A DNA stretch of 64,000 nucleotides, from positions 49,664 through 113,663 of the forward strand of contig NZ_LXEU01000003.1 of NCBI RefSeq assembly GCF_001654985.1, written 5' to 3'. Shown here piece by piece: positions 48,480 to 56,773 of the stretch. This DNA comes from Kluyvera georgiana ATCC 51603. GTDB taxonomy: Bacteria > Pseudomonadota > Gammaproteobacteria > Enterobacterales > Enterobacteriaceae. Below the pieces are notes generated by a model that did no database searches, had not been told where the DNA came from, and saw only the letters and a list, made by a program, of their open reading frames with translations. Within the stretch, counting starts at the first letter, position 1; every line of letters begins with the position of its first letter. A program made the position numbers and the translations under genes.

Positions 48480-49802
48480 TTAGCGCCCTTTCGCCAGGTA
48501 CTGCGCCATTTCGACTTCCGGTACCATGCCGCCGCCGGTTGCCCATACCAGATGGGTAGCGTGATTGAGCTGGTCGGCGCTGAAGCCGTGCATCTGCTGA
48601 TAGTCAGCAGAGGCGCAAACGTGTTGCGGACCGGCCATCCCCGCCAGCGCTGAAGGCTCAAGGCGAATCCCTTCTTCCTGCGCCAGCCAGCCCAGCATGT
48701 CGTACATCGTCTGATCGTCCAGGGTGTACAGACCGTCGAGCAGACGTTCCATCGCCCGGCCGACAAACCCCGAAGCGCGGCCCACCGCCAGCCCATCCGC
48801 CGCCGTCAGGTTGTCGATGCCAATGTCCTGCACGGAAATGGTATCGTGCAGCCCGGTATAAATCCCCAGCAGCATGCAGGGTGAATGGGTCGGCTCGGCG
48901 AAGAAGCAGTGTACGTTATCGCCAAACGCCAGCTTCAGACCAAACGCCACCCCGCCAGGACCGCCGCCGACGCCGCACGGCAGGTAGACAAACAGCGGAT
49001 GGTCAGAATCCACCACGCGACCCTGCTGCGCGAGCTGCGCCTTCAGACGCTGCCCGGCCACCGCGTAACCTAAAAACAGCGTGCGGGAGTTTTCATCATC
49101 AATAAAGAAGCAGTTCGGATCGGACTGTGCCGCTTTACGGCCCTGCTCAACCGCTACGCCGTAATCTTCTTCGTACTCCACAACCGTTACGCCGTGGCTG
49201 CGTAGTTTGGCTTTTTTCCATGCGCGCGCGTCGGCAGACATATGTACCGTCACCTTAAAGCCGATGCGGGCGCTCATGATGCCGATAGACATCCCGAGGT
49301 TGCCGGTAGAGCCTACCGCGATGCTGTACTGGCTGAAAAACTGTTTAAATTCAGGTGAAAGCAGAATGCTGTAATCATCTTCTGTCGTCAGCAGACCGGC
49401 TTCCAGCGCCAGTTTTTCCGCGTGGGTCAGCACTTCATAAATGCCGCCGCGCGCTTTAATTGAGCCGGAAATCGGCAGGTGGCTGTCTTTTTTCAGCAGG
49501 ATTTCGCCGCGGATAAGCTGCCCGTACTCTTTTTCCAGGCGTTTTTGCATCGCCGGGATTGCAGCCAGCTCAGACTCAATAATGCCGCCGGTAGCTGCGG
49601 TTTCCGGGAAGGCCTGTGCCAGGTACGGCGCGAAGCGTGTCAGACGAGCGTGAGCATCCTGCACATCGTGCTCGGCCAGGCCAACATAGGGTAAACCTTC
49701 CGCAAGAGAGGTGGTGCCAGGGTTAAACCAGGTGGTCTCTTTGAGAGCGACCAGGTCTTCCACTAAAGGATACTGGGCGATAAGTGTTTGAATGTTTTCC
49801 AT
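48480..49802 (-). CDS. dsdA: D-serine ammonia-lyase (dehydratase)
   Basis: A PLP enzyme converting D-serine to pyruvate and ammonia. It has 440 residues, with the PLP lysine in [17 protein letters not shown] (near residue 116), the phosphate-binding glycine loop [15 protein letters not shown], and [15 protein letters not shown]. It is nearly identical to E. coli DsdA. The ATG at 49802 follows AAGAGAC. In E. coli dsdA is preceded by dsdX and activated by divergent dsdC. Here dsdX is absent and dsdC is destroyed, so induction is doubtful. Confidence 0.97.
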   Translation of the reverse strand: MENIQTLIAQYPLVEDLVALKETTWFNPGTTSLAEGLPYVGLAEHDVQDAHARLTRFAPYLAQAFPETAATGGIIESELAAIPAMQKRLEKEYGQLIRGEILLKKDSHLPISGSIKARGGIYEVLTHAEKLALEAGLLTTEDDYSILLSPEFKQFFSQYSIAVGSTGNLGMSIGIMSARIGFKVTVHMSADARAWKKAKLRSHGVTVVEYEEDYGVAVEQGRKAAQSDPNCFFIDDENSRTLFLGYAVAGQRLKAQLAQQGRVVDSDHPLFVYLPCGVGGGPGGVAFGLKLAFGDNVHCFFAEPTHSPCMLLGIYTGLHDTISVQDIGIDNLTAADGLAVGRASGFVGRAMERLLDGLYTLDDQTMYDMLGWLAQEEGIRLEPSALAGMAGPQHVCASADYQQMHGFSADQLNHATHLVWATGGGMVPEVEMAQYLAKGR

Positions 49803-49860
49803 AGTCAGTCTCTTCGCGCTTAGCAAATACCCGTAAACCCTTGTCCAATCGGACGGGGAT

Positions 49861-50942
49861 ATAAGGGGCGCTACCTATTTTTTGCCTGGTATCAAAAAAT
49901 GTAGCGCAGAATGGTGTATAAATAACCAGTTTACTGAACGGGAGCCGAGATGAAAAGAGCGACTAAAGTCCGCATTTACCCGACCGGCGAACAGGCCGCA
50001 TTCCTGAATGCTCAGTTCGGGGCGGTTCGGTTCACGTACAATAAAGCTCTTCATATCAGCCGCCATATGTACCAGCGCCACGGCGTTTCACTCAAGCCAA
50101 CACGCGATATAAAGCCGTTGCTGGCCGTGGTGAAGAAGTCACGCCGTTATAGCTGGCTCAAAGAATTTGACTCGCTGGCGCTACAGCAAGCGGTGATCAA
50201 TCTGGACAGAGCATTTGCTAACTTCTTTCAGAAGCGGGCTGGATTCCCTACTTTCAAAAGTAAACAGGGCAAACAATCCAGCTACCATCCCAACGGGAAA
50301 GTATTAACTGACGCTATCCAGTTGCCGAAATTAAAGCCTATCCGGGCGAACATTCACCGTGAGATTGTCGGTAAGATTTCCAGCATCACGATCACCCGTA
50401 ACGCGGCGGGCAAATATTATGCCTCAATACTCGCAGACGATGGACAGGACGCGGCAGCAAAACCGACTTACATCACACGTGTGACGGGTTATGATTTGGG
50501 ATTGTCACATTACCTGATCGGCAATGATGGCGGCAAGGTGTTAAACCCTCGCCACCTGGTCAACGCCCATCGCCGTTTACGCCGTGACAGCAAAGCGCTA
50601 TCCCGCAAGAAGCAGGGAAGTACAAACCGCCGCAAAGCACTCATATGCCTTGCCGCACAACACGAACGGGTAGCCAATGGCCGTGCTGACTTCCAGCATA
50701 AACTTTCCAGACGAATTATCGACGAAAACCAAGCGGTGATTGTGGAAACGCTGAAATCAGTAAACATGATGAAAAACCGCCACCTCGCCCGTCATATCGG
50801 GGATGCGGCATGGTCTGGATTTGTGAAAAAACTCGCCTACAAAGCGGAGTCAGCAGGGGTTCACCTGGTCAAACTGGATCAGTGGTTCGCCAGCTCGAAA
50901 ACGTGCCATTGTTGCGGTCACAAAATGCCGAAAATGCCGCTG
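49861..50942 (+). mobile_element. Truncated IS200/IS605-family element (tnpB only)
   Basis: Comprises the left-end hairpin and the first 331 codons of tnpB. No tnpA, right end, or 3' omega-RNA region remains, because the sequence switches to dsdC at about 50943. The exact left border is not defined by a visible target site. Confidence 0.75.
49868..49907 (+). repeat. Imperfect hairpin, likely left end of an IS200/IS605-type element
   Basis: GCGCTAC (49868-49874), a two-base bulge, ATTTTTTG (49877-49884), an eight-base loop, CAAAAAAT and GTAGCGC (49893-49907). IS200/IS605 elements have subterminal hairpins recognised by TnpA. This one is 42 bases before tnpB. Confidence 0.6.
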
Positions 50943-51143
50943 AATTTTGACGATGCGCCGTCCGCGCAGCTTACGCACCATTTTCTGATGGACGAAGAGA
51001 TTTTGCCAGTATGCAGCCCGGAATACGCCCGTCGCTATGACCTGATGGGATCACTGCTGAACTTGCCGCACTGTACGTTGCTGCACGACAGGCAGGCATG
51101 GAGTAACGATTCGGGAACGGATGAATGGCACAGCTGGGCGTAG
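49950..51143 (+). CDS. Chimeric ORF: truncated TnpB fused to DsdC C-terminal part
   Basis: A 397-residue frame. Residues 1-331 are an IS605-type TnpB nuclease: the N-terminal HTH/WED-like region MKRATKVRIYPTGEQAAFLN, RuvC-I D182 (GYDLGLSHY), RuvC-II E266 (VIVETLKS) and the first half of the zinc finger (TCHCCGHK, C319 and C322). The second cysteine pair and the third RuvC aspartate (normally in HDRDINAA) are missing. From residue 333 the sequence is DsdC (FDDAPSAQLTHHFLMDEEI), in the same frame, up to a TAG. The nuclease is predicted inactive. An ATG follows GGGAG. It is best treated as a remnant that may still be translated. Confidence 0.85.
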   Translation: MKRATKVRIYPTGEQAAFLNAQFGAVRFTYNKALHISRHMYQRHGVSLKPTRDIKPLLAVVKKSRRYSWLKEFDSLALQQAVINLDRAFANFFQKRAGFPTFKSKQGKQSSYHPNGKVLTDAIQLPKLKPIRANIHREIVGKISSITITRNAAGKYYASILADDGQDAAAKPTYITRVTGYDLGLSHYLIGNDGGKVLNPRHLVNAHRRLRRDSKALSRKKQGSTNRRKALICLAAQHERVANGRADFQHKLSRRIIDENQAVIVETLKSVNMMKNRHLARHIGDAAWSGFVKKLAYKAESAGVHLVKLDQWFASSKTCHCCGHKMPKMPLNFDDAPSAQLTHHFLMDEEILPVCSPEYARRYDLMGSLLNLPHCTLLHDRQAWSNDSGTDEWHSWA

Positions 51144-51407
51144 CATTATGCGGCAAATTTGCCGACATCGTCGGGTATTGGTTTCGATCGTTCTGATTTA
51201 GCGGTGATTGCGGCAATGAACCATATCGGCGTGGCGATGGGGAGAAAGAGGCTGGTGCAAAAACGTCTCGACAGCGGAGAGCTGGTCGCGCCTTTTGGCG
51301 ATATGGCGCTGAAATGCCACCAGCATTACTACGTCACCACGCTGCCCGGCAGGCAGTGGCCGAAAATTGAGGCGTTTATTGGTTGGCTTCAGGGGCAGGT
51401 TAAATAG
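50946..51407 (+). pseudogene. dsdC: dsdC remnant (LysR-type D-serine regulator)
   Basis: The C-terminal half of DsdC, the LysR activator of dsdXA. It begins FDDAPSAQLTHHFLMDEEIL and continues through LLHDRQAWSNDSGTDEWHSW to a TAG at 51141-51143 where E. coli has a glutamine codon. The same frame then goes on HYAANLPTSSGIGFDRSDLA to the natural end at 51407. The DNA-binding domain and about half of the effector domain are lost, replaced by tnpB, so no activator can be made. Confidence 0.93.
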
Positions 51408-51416
51408 GCGTTTTAT

Positions 51417-51489
51417 GCCGGGTGGCGGCTCCGCCTTACCCGGCCTACTCATGCCCAATGTAGGCCTGATAAGCGAAGCGCCATCAGGC
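51417..51489. repeat. BIME: pair of REP elements between dsdC remnant and emrD
   Basis: Inverted REP units at 51417-51448 and 51460-51489 (GTAGGCCTGATAAGCGAAGC then GCCATCAGGC). They match the gyrB-distal BIME in type and lie between convergent gene ends. Confidence 0.87.
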
Positions 51490-51504
51490 AACGGTCAGAC
51501 GCGA

Positions 51505-52689
51505 TTACACCGCCTGGCCCTGATGCGCAAAGCGTGACGCCAGCGGCAGCCAGCAGAGGAAAATCAGCAGCCCCATCAGCGTCATCAGCAGTCCGATGCT
51601 GCTCTGCCCGGTTTGCGGCATCATCGCCGACAGCCAGGCCAGCACGCCGGAGCCGATGTTTTGCAGCCCGCCCACCAGCGCCCCGGCGGTACCGGCGAGG
51701 AACGGGAACGGCTCCATCGCGCCGCTGGTGGCCAGTGGGAACAGCATACCTGCGCCGAAGAAGAACAGCGCGGCGGGGACCAGCAGCGTCCAGATATTCA
51801 TCACGCCAAACAGGCCTGGGATCCACATCATCAGCCCGGCTAACAGACAGCTCACTACCGACTGCCACATGAGCGTCGGGAAGCGTTTTTTTGGCCGCCC
51901 GGCGAACCATGCGCCGAAGAATGCCGCCGGAATCGGCAGGATAAACAGGATGCTGACCGTCATGCTGCTGAGGCCCAACACGCCGCCCATCAGCACGCCC
52001 GAGCTCGCTTCAAACACCGCAATTCCGGCCAGACCGCCAATCAGCATGAGCAGGTAGCAGTTAAAGCCGCTGTTGCCGAACAGCGTTTTATAGCTGCTGA
52101 TAAGCCGGGTTTTGGGCGCGCCACTCGGACGCGTCTCCGGCATCCAGCGCGCCATACTGAAGGTGACGCCCGCACACAGCACAAGCAGGAAACCGTAGCA
52201 GGCCCGCCAGTTAATCAGCGTTTCCAGCACGCCGCCAATCAGCGGTGCCAGCAGGGGGCTTACCAGAATCCCCATGTTTAACAGGCTGTTGGCGTGGCGC
52301 AGCTGGCTGCCTTCATACAGATCGCGCGGCAGCGTCCGCGCCATCACGCCGCCGACGCCGGTGCCCATTCCCTGTAAGGCGCTGGCGGCAATCAGCACCG
52401 TCAGGCTGTGGGTGGTGATGGCAACCAGCGTCGCCAGCATAAAAATCGACATTCCCGCGAGGATCACAGGACGACGTCCCACGCGGTCGGACAATGGGCC
52501 GTAAAACAGCTGGGAAACGCCGTAAGTCAGCAGGTACGCCGCCATCACGCTCTGCACAGCCCCTTCACGCACGTTGAGGTCGCTCGCCATCTGGGCGATA
52601 GCGGGAATATAAATGGTCTGTGCCATCTGGCCGACAGCCACCAGCAACACCAGCATCACCAGGATGTTGACGTTTCTATCTCTTTTCAT
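51505..52689 (-). CDS. emrD: Multidrug resistance MFS transporter EmrD
   Basis: EmrD is a drug:H+ antiporter (DHA1) exporting uncouplers and amphipathic compounds. It has 394 residues, the E. coli length. It starts MKRDRNVNILVMLVLLVAVG, with motif A YGPLSDRVGRRPVILAG and motif C-like GMGTGVGGVMARTLPRDLYE. ATG 52689 is chosen by homology; the frame is open 34 codons upstream. It is convergent with the dsdC remnant. Confidence 0.96.
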   Translation of the reverse strand: MKRDRNVNILVMLVLLVAVGQMAQTIYIPAIAQMASDLNVREGAVQSVMAAYLLTYGVSQLFYGPLSDRVGRRPVILAGMSIFMLATLVAITTHSLTVLIAASALQGMGTGVGGVMARTLPRDLYEGSQLRHANSLLNMGILVSPLLAPLIGGVLETLINWRACYGFLLVLCAGVTFSMARWMPETRPSGAPKTRLISSYKTLFGNSGFNCYLLMLIGGLAGIAVFEASSGVLMGGVLGLSSMTVSILFILPIPAAFFGAWFAGRPKKRFPTLMWQSVVSCLLAGLMMWIPGLFGVMNIWTLLVPAALFFFGAGMLFPLATSGAMEPFPFLAGTAGALVGGLQNIGSGVLAWLSAMMPQTGQSSIGLLMTLMGLLIFLCWLPLASRFAHQGQAV

Positions 52690-52864
52690 TTCGCTGATTA
52701 CTTTATGGAATTTAGGTTTGTAAGAATAAACATCCAGGCTATGCGCCAAATCGGAGAGGAATCTACCACACTGCGGTGGCGGTTTAATCATGTGTCATGT
52801 AAATGAAATGTGTGACGCAGGCAGGATTTATACACGTCGATCGGCAACAATAGTTGCCAGTTTT

Positions 52865-53704
52865 TCAGGATAGCCGCAGCACTATCGCCCCGGCGGCAAT
52901 GCCGCAGGCGGCGACCAGGCGAATGCCCGCCACCCGTTCTTTCAGCAACAGCCAGGCGATCAGCGCGCCAAACAAAATTGAGGTTTCGCGCAGCGCGGCG
53001 ACGACCGCCAGCGGCGCCTGAGTCATGGCCCACAGCGCCAGCCCGTACGAACCCATGGTGCCCATTCCGCCGAGCATACCCTTTTTCCAGTTCTGCGCCA
53101 GATATCTCGACGCCTCGCGACGGCGGGCAAGCATCGCCCAGCAGAGCAGGCTGGCGCCGTTAAGGAAAAAGGACCATAGCGTATAGCCCAGCGCCGTGTC
53201 GGAGAGACGGACGCCGGTACCGTCAATCAGCGTATATCCGGCAATAATCCAGGCGTTCAGCAGTGCTAACACCACGCCTCGCTGCGAACCGCCGCGGCCA
53301 TTAAGCGCCATCCCTAATATTGCCGTACAAATCACCGCAATGCCGCACCAGGCCAGCATAGAAAGACGATCGCCCAGAAACAGCACGCTGATGATGGCGA
53401 CCAGCAGCGGCGCGGTGCCACGCATCAGTGGGTAGGTTTGGCTCATATCGGAAATTTGATAGGTTTTCGCCACCAGCACGGTGTAGATCACCTGTAAAAC
53501 CGTCGAAGCGATCATAAACGGTACGCTGGCCGCCGATGGCGCAGGCGCGAAGGGAATGAGTACCAGTGCTATCAATGCGGCGGAGCCGGTGACGCCGATC
53601 GCCGAATAGAGTTTATCGTTTCCCGCCTTGACGATGGCGTTCCAGCTCGCGTGCAGCAGCGCGGCAAACAGCAAAATGCAGAAAACAGAAAGCGTCATGA
53701 TCAT
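52865..53704 (-). CDS. EamA/DMT-family transporter
   Basis: A 279-residue inner-membrane protein with ten hydrophobic segments in two EamA repeats (FAALLHASWNAIVKAGND; LNAWIIAGYTLIDGTGVRLS). The substrate is unknown; relatives export metabolites. A second ATG two codons in (53698) is an equal start candidate. It lies between emrD and ivbL, where E. coli has the tisB/istR locus, which I did not find here. Confidence 0.87.
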   Translation of the reverse strand: MIMTLSVFCILLFAALLHASWNAIVKAGNDKLYSAIGVTGSAALIALVLIPFAPAPSAASVPFMIASTVLQVIYTVLVAKTYQISDMSQTYPLMRGTAPLLVAIISVLFLGDRLSMLAWCGIAVICTAILGMALNGRGGSQRGVVLALLNAWIIAGYTLIDGTGVRLSDTALGYTLWSFFLNGASLLCWAMLARRREASRYLAQNWKKGMLGGMGTMGSYGLALWAMTQAPLAVVAALRETSILFGALIAWLLLKERVAGIRLVAACGIAAGAIVLRLS

Positions 53705-53811
53705 GCGTGGTGTAGGGAGAATTCACCAAAACGTAACACAACCCACTGGCGGAAAACAGGGCCAGAAATAGGGGAGAATCGGGACAGTTCAGAGGATTTC
53801 CCTCCGCGCGG

Positions 53812-53833
53812 AAATGTGATCTTTGCTGCATTT
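53812..53833 (+). promoter_or_regulatory. Candidate CRP site upstream of ivbL
   Basis: AAATGTGATCTTTGCTGCAT plus TT matches the CRP consensus well in the left half and weakly in the right. The E. coli ivbL-ilvBN promoter is CRP-activated. Confidence 0.6.
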
Positions 53834-53919
53834 TTACGCAGATGAAAATATTTCCATTGTCAGCCTGAAAAAGCTGTGTTTGTATAAATTCACTTAACGA
53901 ATGATGAGACAGACCCTGA

Positions 53920-54018
53920 ATGACTCCATCCATGATGACTTCGACCCTACTAAAAACCGCGCTACCAGCCGCGGTGGTCGTCGTGCGTGTGGTGGTGGTC
54001 GTCGGCAATGCGCCGTAG
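53920..54018 (+). CDS. ivbL: ilvB operon leader peptide IvbL
   Basis: A 32-residue leader ending AAVVVVRVVVVVGNAP, rich in valine codons as in E. coli IvbL, together with leucines (TLLKTAL). Translation stalling at these codons senses Val-tRNA and Leu-tRNA and controls the attenuator downstream. The ATG at 53920 gives exactly the E. coli length. Confidence 0.95.
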   Translation: MTPSMMTSTLLKTALPAAVVVVRVVVVVGNAP

Positions 54019-54041
54019 GGTCAGGAACACACACGATTCCA

Positions 54042-54074
54042 AACCCCGCCGGCGCAAACCGGGCGGGGTTTTTA
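54042..54074 (+). terminator. Attenuator of ilvBN
   Basis: AACCCCGCC / GGCGGGGTT stem followed by TTTTTAG. It lies between ivbL and ilvB. Confidence 0.9.
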
Positions 54075-54123
54075 GTTTCTAGCCCCTTCCCGGATGGTCG
54101 GCCCAGAATAAAAGGACTGGAGC

Positions 54124-55812
54124 ATGGCAAGTTCGGGCACAACATCACAACCGACCCGGTTTACGGGCGCGCAGTTAATCGTTCATTTACTGGAGCGTCA
54201 GGGTATCACCATGGTGACCGGCATCCCCGGCGGCACGGTGCTTCCGCTGTATGACGCGTTAAGCCAGAGCACGCAAATCCGTCATATTCTGGCGCGACAC
54301 GAGCAGGGCGCGGGCTTTATTGCCCAGGGCATGGCGCGCACCCAGGGTAAACCGGCGGTGTGTATGGCCTGTAGCGGCCCCGGCGCCACCAACCTGGTGA
54401 CCGCCATTGCCGATGCGCGCCTCGACTCTATTCCGCTGGTGTGTATCACCGGCCAGGTGGCCTCCTCGTTAATCGGTACCGACGCGTTCCAGGAAGTCGA
54501 CACCTACGGTATCTCTATCCCCATCACCAAACACAACTACTTAGTCCGCAACATCAATGAATTACCGCAGGTTATTGCTGATGCCTTCCGGATTGCGCAG
54601 TCGGGTCGCCCTGGCCCGGTGTGGATAGACATTCCTAAGGATGTGCAGACTGCCGAAATCGACATCAGCGAGCTGCCGGAACCGGGCGGCCGCGCCGCCA
54701 CGCCGGAATTCAGCGCCGGGAGCGTCAGCGAAGCGGCGGCGATGATTAACGCCGCGCAGCGTCCGGTGCTTTATCTGGGCGGCGGGGTGATTAACGCGCC
54801 GGAACGCGTACGCGAACTGGCCGAGAAAGCCAACCTGCCAACCACCATGACCCTGATGGCGCTGGGCATGCTGCCGAAAGCGCATCCGCTGTCGTTAGGC
54901 ATGCTGGGCATGCACGGCGCGCGCAGCACCAACTTTATTCTGCAACAATCTGATTTTCTGGTGGTTTTAGGTGCACGTTTTGATGACCGGGCGACGGGTA
55001 AAGTGGCGGAGTTCTGCCCGAACGCGAAAATTATTCACGTGGATATCGATCGCGCCGAGCTGGGCAAAATCAAGCAGGCGCACGTGGCGATTCAGGCGGA
55101 TGTGGATGACGTTCTGGCGCAGCTGCTGCCGCAGATTGACGCGCAGCCGCGTACCGAGTGGCGCGGTAAAGTCGCCGAGCTGCAACAAGAGTTCCCGGGG
55201 GCGATTCCGCAAGCGGGCGACCCGCTCAGCCATTACGGCCTGATCAACGCTGTAGCCGCCTGCGTAGACGACAACGCGATCATCACCACCGACGTGGGCC
55301 AGCATCAGATGTGGGCGGCGCAGGCCTACCCGCTGAACCGTCCGCGTCAGTGGCTGACCTCCGGCGGCCTGGGCACCATGGGTTTCGGTCTGCCTGCGGC
55401 GATTGGCGCGGCGCTGGCGAACCCGAACAAGAAGGTGCTGTGCTTTTCCGGCGACGGCAGCCTGATGATGAACATCCAGGAGATGGCGACGGCGGCGGAA
55501 AACCAGCTCGACGTGAAGATTATCCTGATGAACAACCAGGCGCTGGGGCTGGTGCATCAACAGCAGAGCCTGTTCTACAAGCAGGGGGTATTTGCCGCCA
55601 CCTACCCGGGCATGATTAACTTTATGCAAATTGCCGCCGGTTTCGGTCTTGAAACCTGCGATTTGAACAACGAAACGGATCCGCAGGCGGCGCTGCAGGC
55701 GATTATCAACCGCCCTGGCCCGGCGCTGATCCACGTGCGTATCGACGCGGAAGAAAAAGTGTATCCGATGGTTCCGCCGGGTGCGGCGAATAGCGAAATG
55801 GTGGGGGAATAA
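54124..55812 (+). CDS. ilvB: Acetolactate synthase I large subunit
   Basis: IlvB is the ThDP/FAD-dependent catalytic subunit of AHAS I, the first common step of valine, leucine and isoleucine synthesis. It has 562 residues, the E. coli length. Features are the catalytic Glu region RHEQGAGFIAQGMAR, FAD domain FILQQSDFLVVLGARFDDRA, and the ThDP motif GDGSLMMNIQEMATAAENQL ending in NN. It is controlled by the ivbL attenuator and followed three bases later by ilvN. Confidence 0.98.
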   Translation: MASSGTTSQPTRFTGAQLIVHLLERQGITMVTGIPGGTVLPLYDALSQSTQIRHILARHEQGAGFIAQGMARTQGKPAVCMACSGPGATNLVTAIADARLDSIPLVCITGQVASSLIGTDAFQEVDTYGISIPITKHNYLVRNINELPQVIADAFRIAQSGRPGPVWIDIPKDVQTAEIDISELPEPGGRAATPEFSAGSVSEAAAMINAAQRPVLYLGGGVINAPERVRELAEKANLPTTMTLMALGMLPKAHPLSLGMLGMHGARSTNFILQQSDFLVVLGARFDDRATGKVAEFCPNAKIIHVDIDRAELGKIKQAHVAIQADVDDVLAQLLPQIDAQPRTEWRGKVAELQQEFPGAIPQAGDPLSHYGLINAVAACVDDNAIITTDVGQHQMWAAQAYPLNRPRQWLTSGGLGTMGFGLPAAIGAALANPNKKVLCFSGDGSLMMNIQEMATAAENQLDVKIILMNNQALGLVHQQQSLFYKQGVFAATYPGMINFMQIAAGFGLETCDLNNETDPQAALQAIINRPGPALIHVRIDAEEKVYPMVPPGAANSEMVGE

Positions 55813-55815
55813 GCC

Positions 55816-56106
55816 ATGCAAAAACAAACTCATGAAAACGTTATTCTGGAGCTTACTGTGCGCAACCACCCTGGCGTAATGACTCACGTCTGCGGGCTAT
55901 TTGCCCGCCGTGCGTTTAACGTGGAGGGCATTCTCTGTCTGCCGATCCACGGCAGCGACCATAGCCGGATCTGGCTATTGGTGAATGACGACCAGCGCCT
56001 TGAGCAGATGATGAGCCAGATCGACAAACTGGAAGATGTGGTGAAAGTGGCCCGCAACCAGTCAGATCCCTCGATGTTTAATAAAATCTCTGTCTTCTTC
56101 GAGTAG
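55816..56106 (+). CDS. ilvN: Acetolactate synthase I small (regulatory) subunit
   Basis: A 96-residue ACT-domain protein that activates IlvB and confers valine feedback inhibition. It has the E. coli length, with the ACT motif [20 protein letters not shown] and AFNVEGILC. It is three bases downstream of ilvB. Confidence 0.98.
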   Translation: MQKQTHENVILELTVRNHPGVMTHVCGLFARRAFNVEGILCLPIHGSDHSRIWLLVNDDQRLEQMMSQIDKLEDVVKVARNQSDPSMFNKISVFFE

Positions 56107-56128
56107 TTCGCTCAAGACTTGAACAGCC

Positions 56129-56161
56129 ACGCGCTTATCGTTAAGGTAAGCGCGTTTTTTT
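56129..56161 (+). terminator. Terminator of ilvBN
   Basis: ACGCGCTTA / TAAGCGCGT stem followed by T7, upstream of uhpA. Confidence 0.92.
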
Positions 56162-56179
56162 ATCCGCCAGGACAAACCC

Positions 56180-56773
56180 ATGATCACCATCGCCCTTATC
56201 GACGACCACACTATCGTCCGCTCCGGCTTTGCCCAGCTGCTCGGTCTGGAACCGGATTTGCAGGTCATTGCGGAGTTTGGTTCCGGGCGCGAGGCGTTGG
56301 CCGGCTTACCGGGGCGAGGCGTGCAGGTGTGCATTTGCGATATTTCGATGCCCGATATCTCGGGCCTTGAGCTGCTGAGCCAGTTGCCAAAAGGGATGGC
56401 GATCATCATGCTCTCCGTCCACGACAGCCCGGCGCTGGTCGAGCAGGCGCTGAATGCCGGGGCGCGCGGCTTTCTCTCCAAGCGCTGTAGCCCGGATGAA
56501 CTGATTGCCGCCGTACATACCGTGGCGACAGGCGGTTGCTACTTAACGCCGGATATTGCCGTCAAGCTGGCGGCCGGGCGTCAGGATCCGTTGACCAAAC
56601 GTGAGCGTCAGGTGGCGGAGAAGCTGGCGCAGGGGATGGCGGTGAAAGAGATTGCCGCCGAGCTGGGGCTGTCGCCGAAAACGGTGCACGTTCATCGCGC
56701 CAACCTGATGGAAAAGCTGAACGTCAGCAACGATGTTGAGCTGGCGCGCCGGATGTTTGACGGCTGGCAATGA
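56180..56773 (+). CDS. uhpA: Response regulator UhpA
   Basis: UhpA activates uhpT when phosphorylated by UhpB. It has 197 residues: a receiver domain with phospho-acceptor D54 ([13 protein letters not shown]) and conserved acidic pair DD near residue 8-9, then a C-terminal LuxR/NarL HTH ([20 protein letters not shown]). It overlaps uhpB by ATGA. Confidence 0.97.
   Translation: MITIALIDDHTIVRSGFAQLLGLEPDLQVIAEFGSGREALAGLPGRGVQVCICDISMPDISGLELLSQLPKGMAIIMLSVHDSPALVEQALNAGARGFLSKRCSPDELIAAVHTVATGGCYLTPDIAVKLAAGRQDPLTKRERQVAEKLAQGMAVKEIAAELGLSPKTVHVHRANLMEKLNVSNDVELARRMFDGWQ

Noticed and set aside
49950..50942. Active TnpB with omega RNA
   Set aside because: The third RuvC Asp, half of the zinc finger and the 3' end that encodes omega RNA are missing.
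51141..51143. TAG in dsdC as a recoded codon
   Set aside because: A glutamine codon in E. coli became TAG by one change in a gene already missing its N-terminal half, so decay is the simpler reading.
54967..55887. Long minus-strand open frame opposite ilvB
   Set aside because: Shadow of ilvB with no family features.
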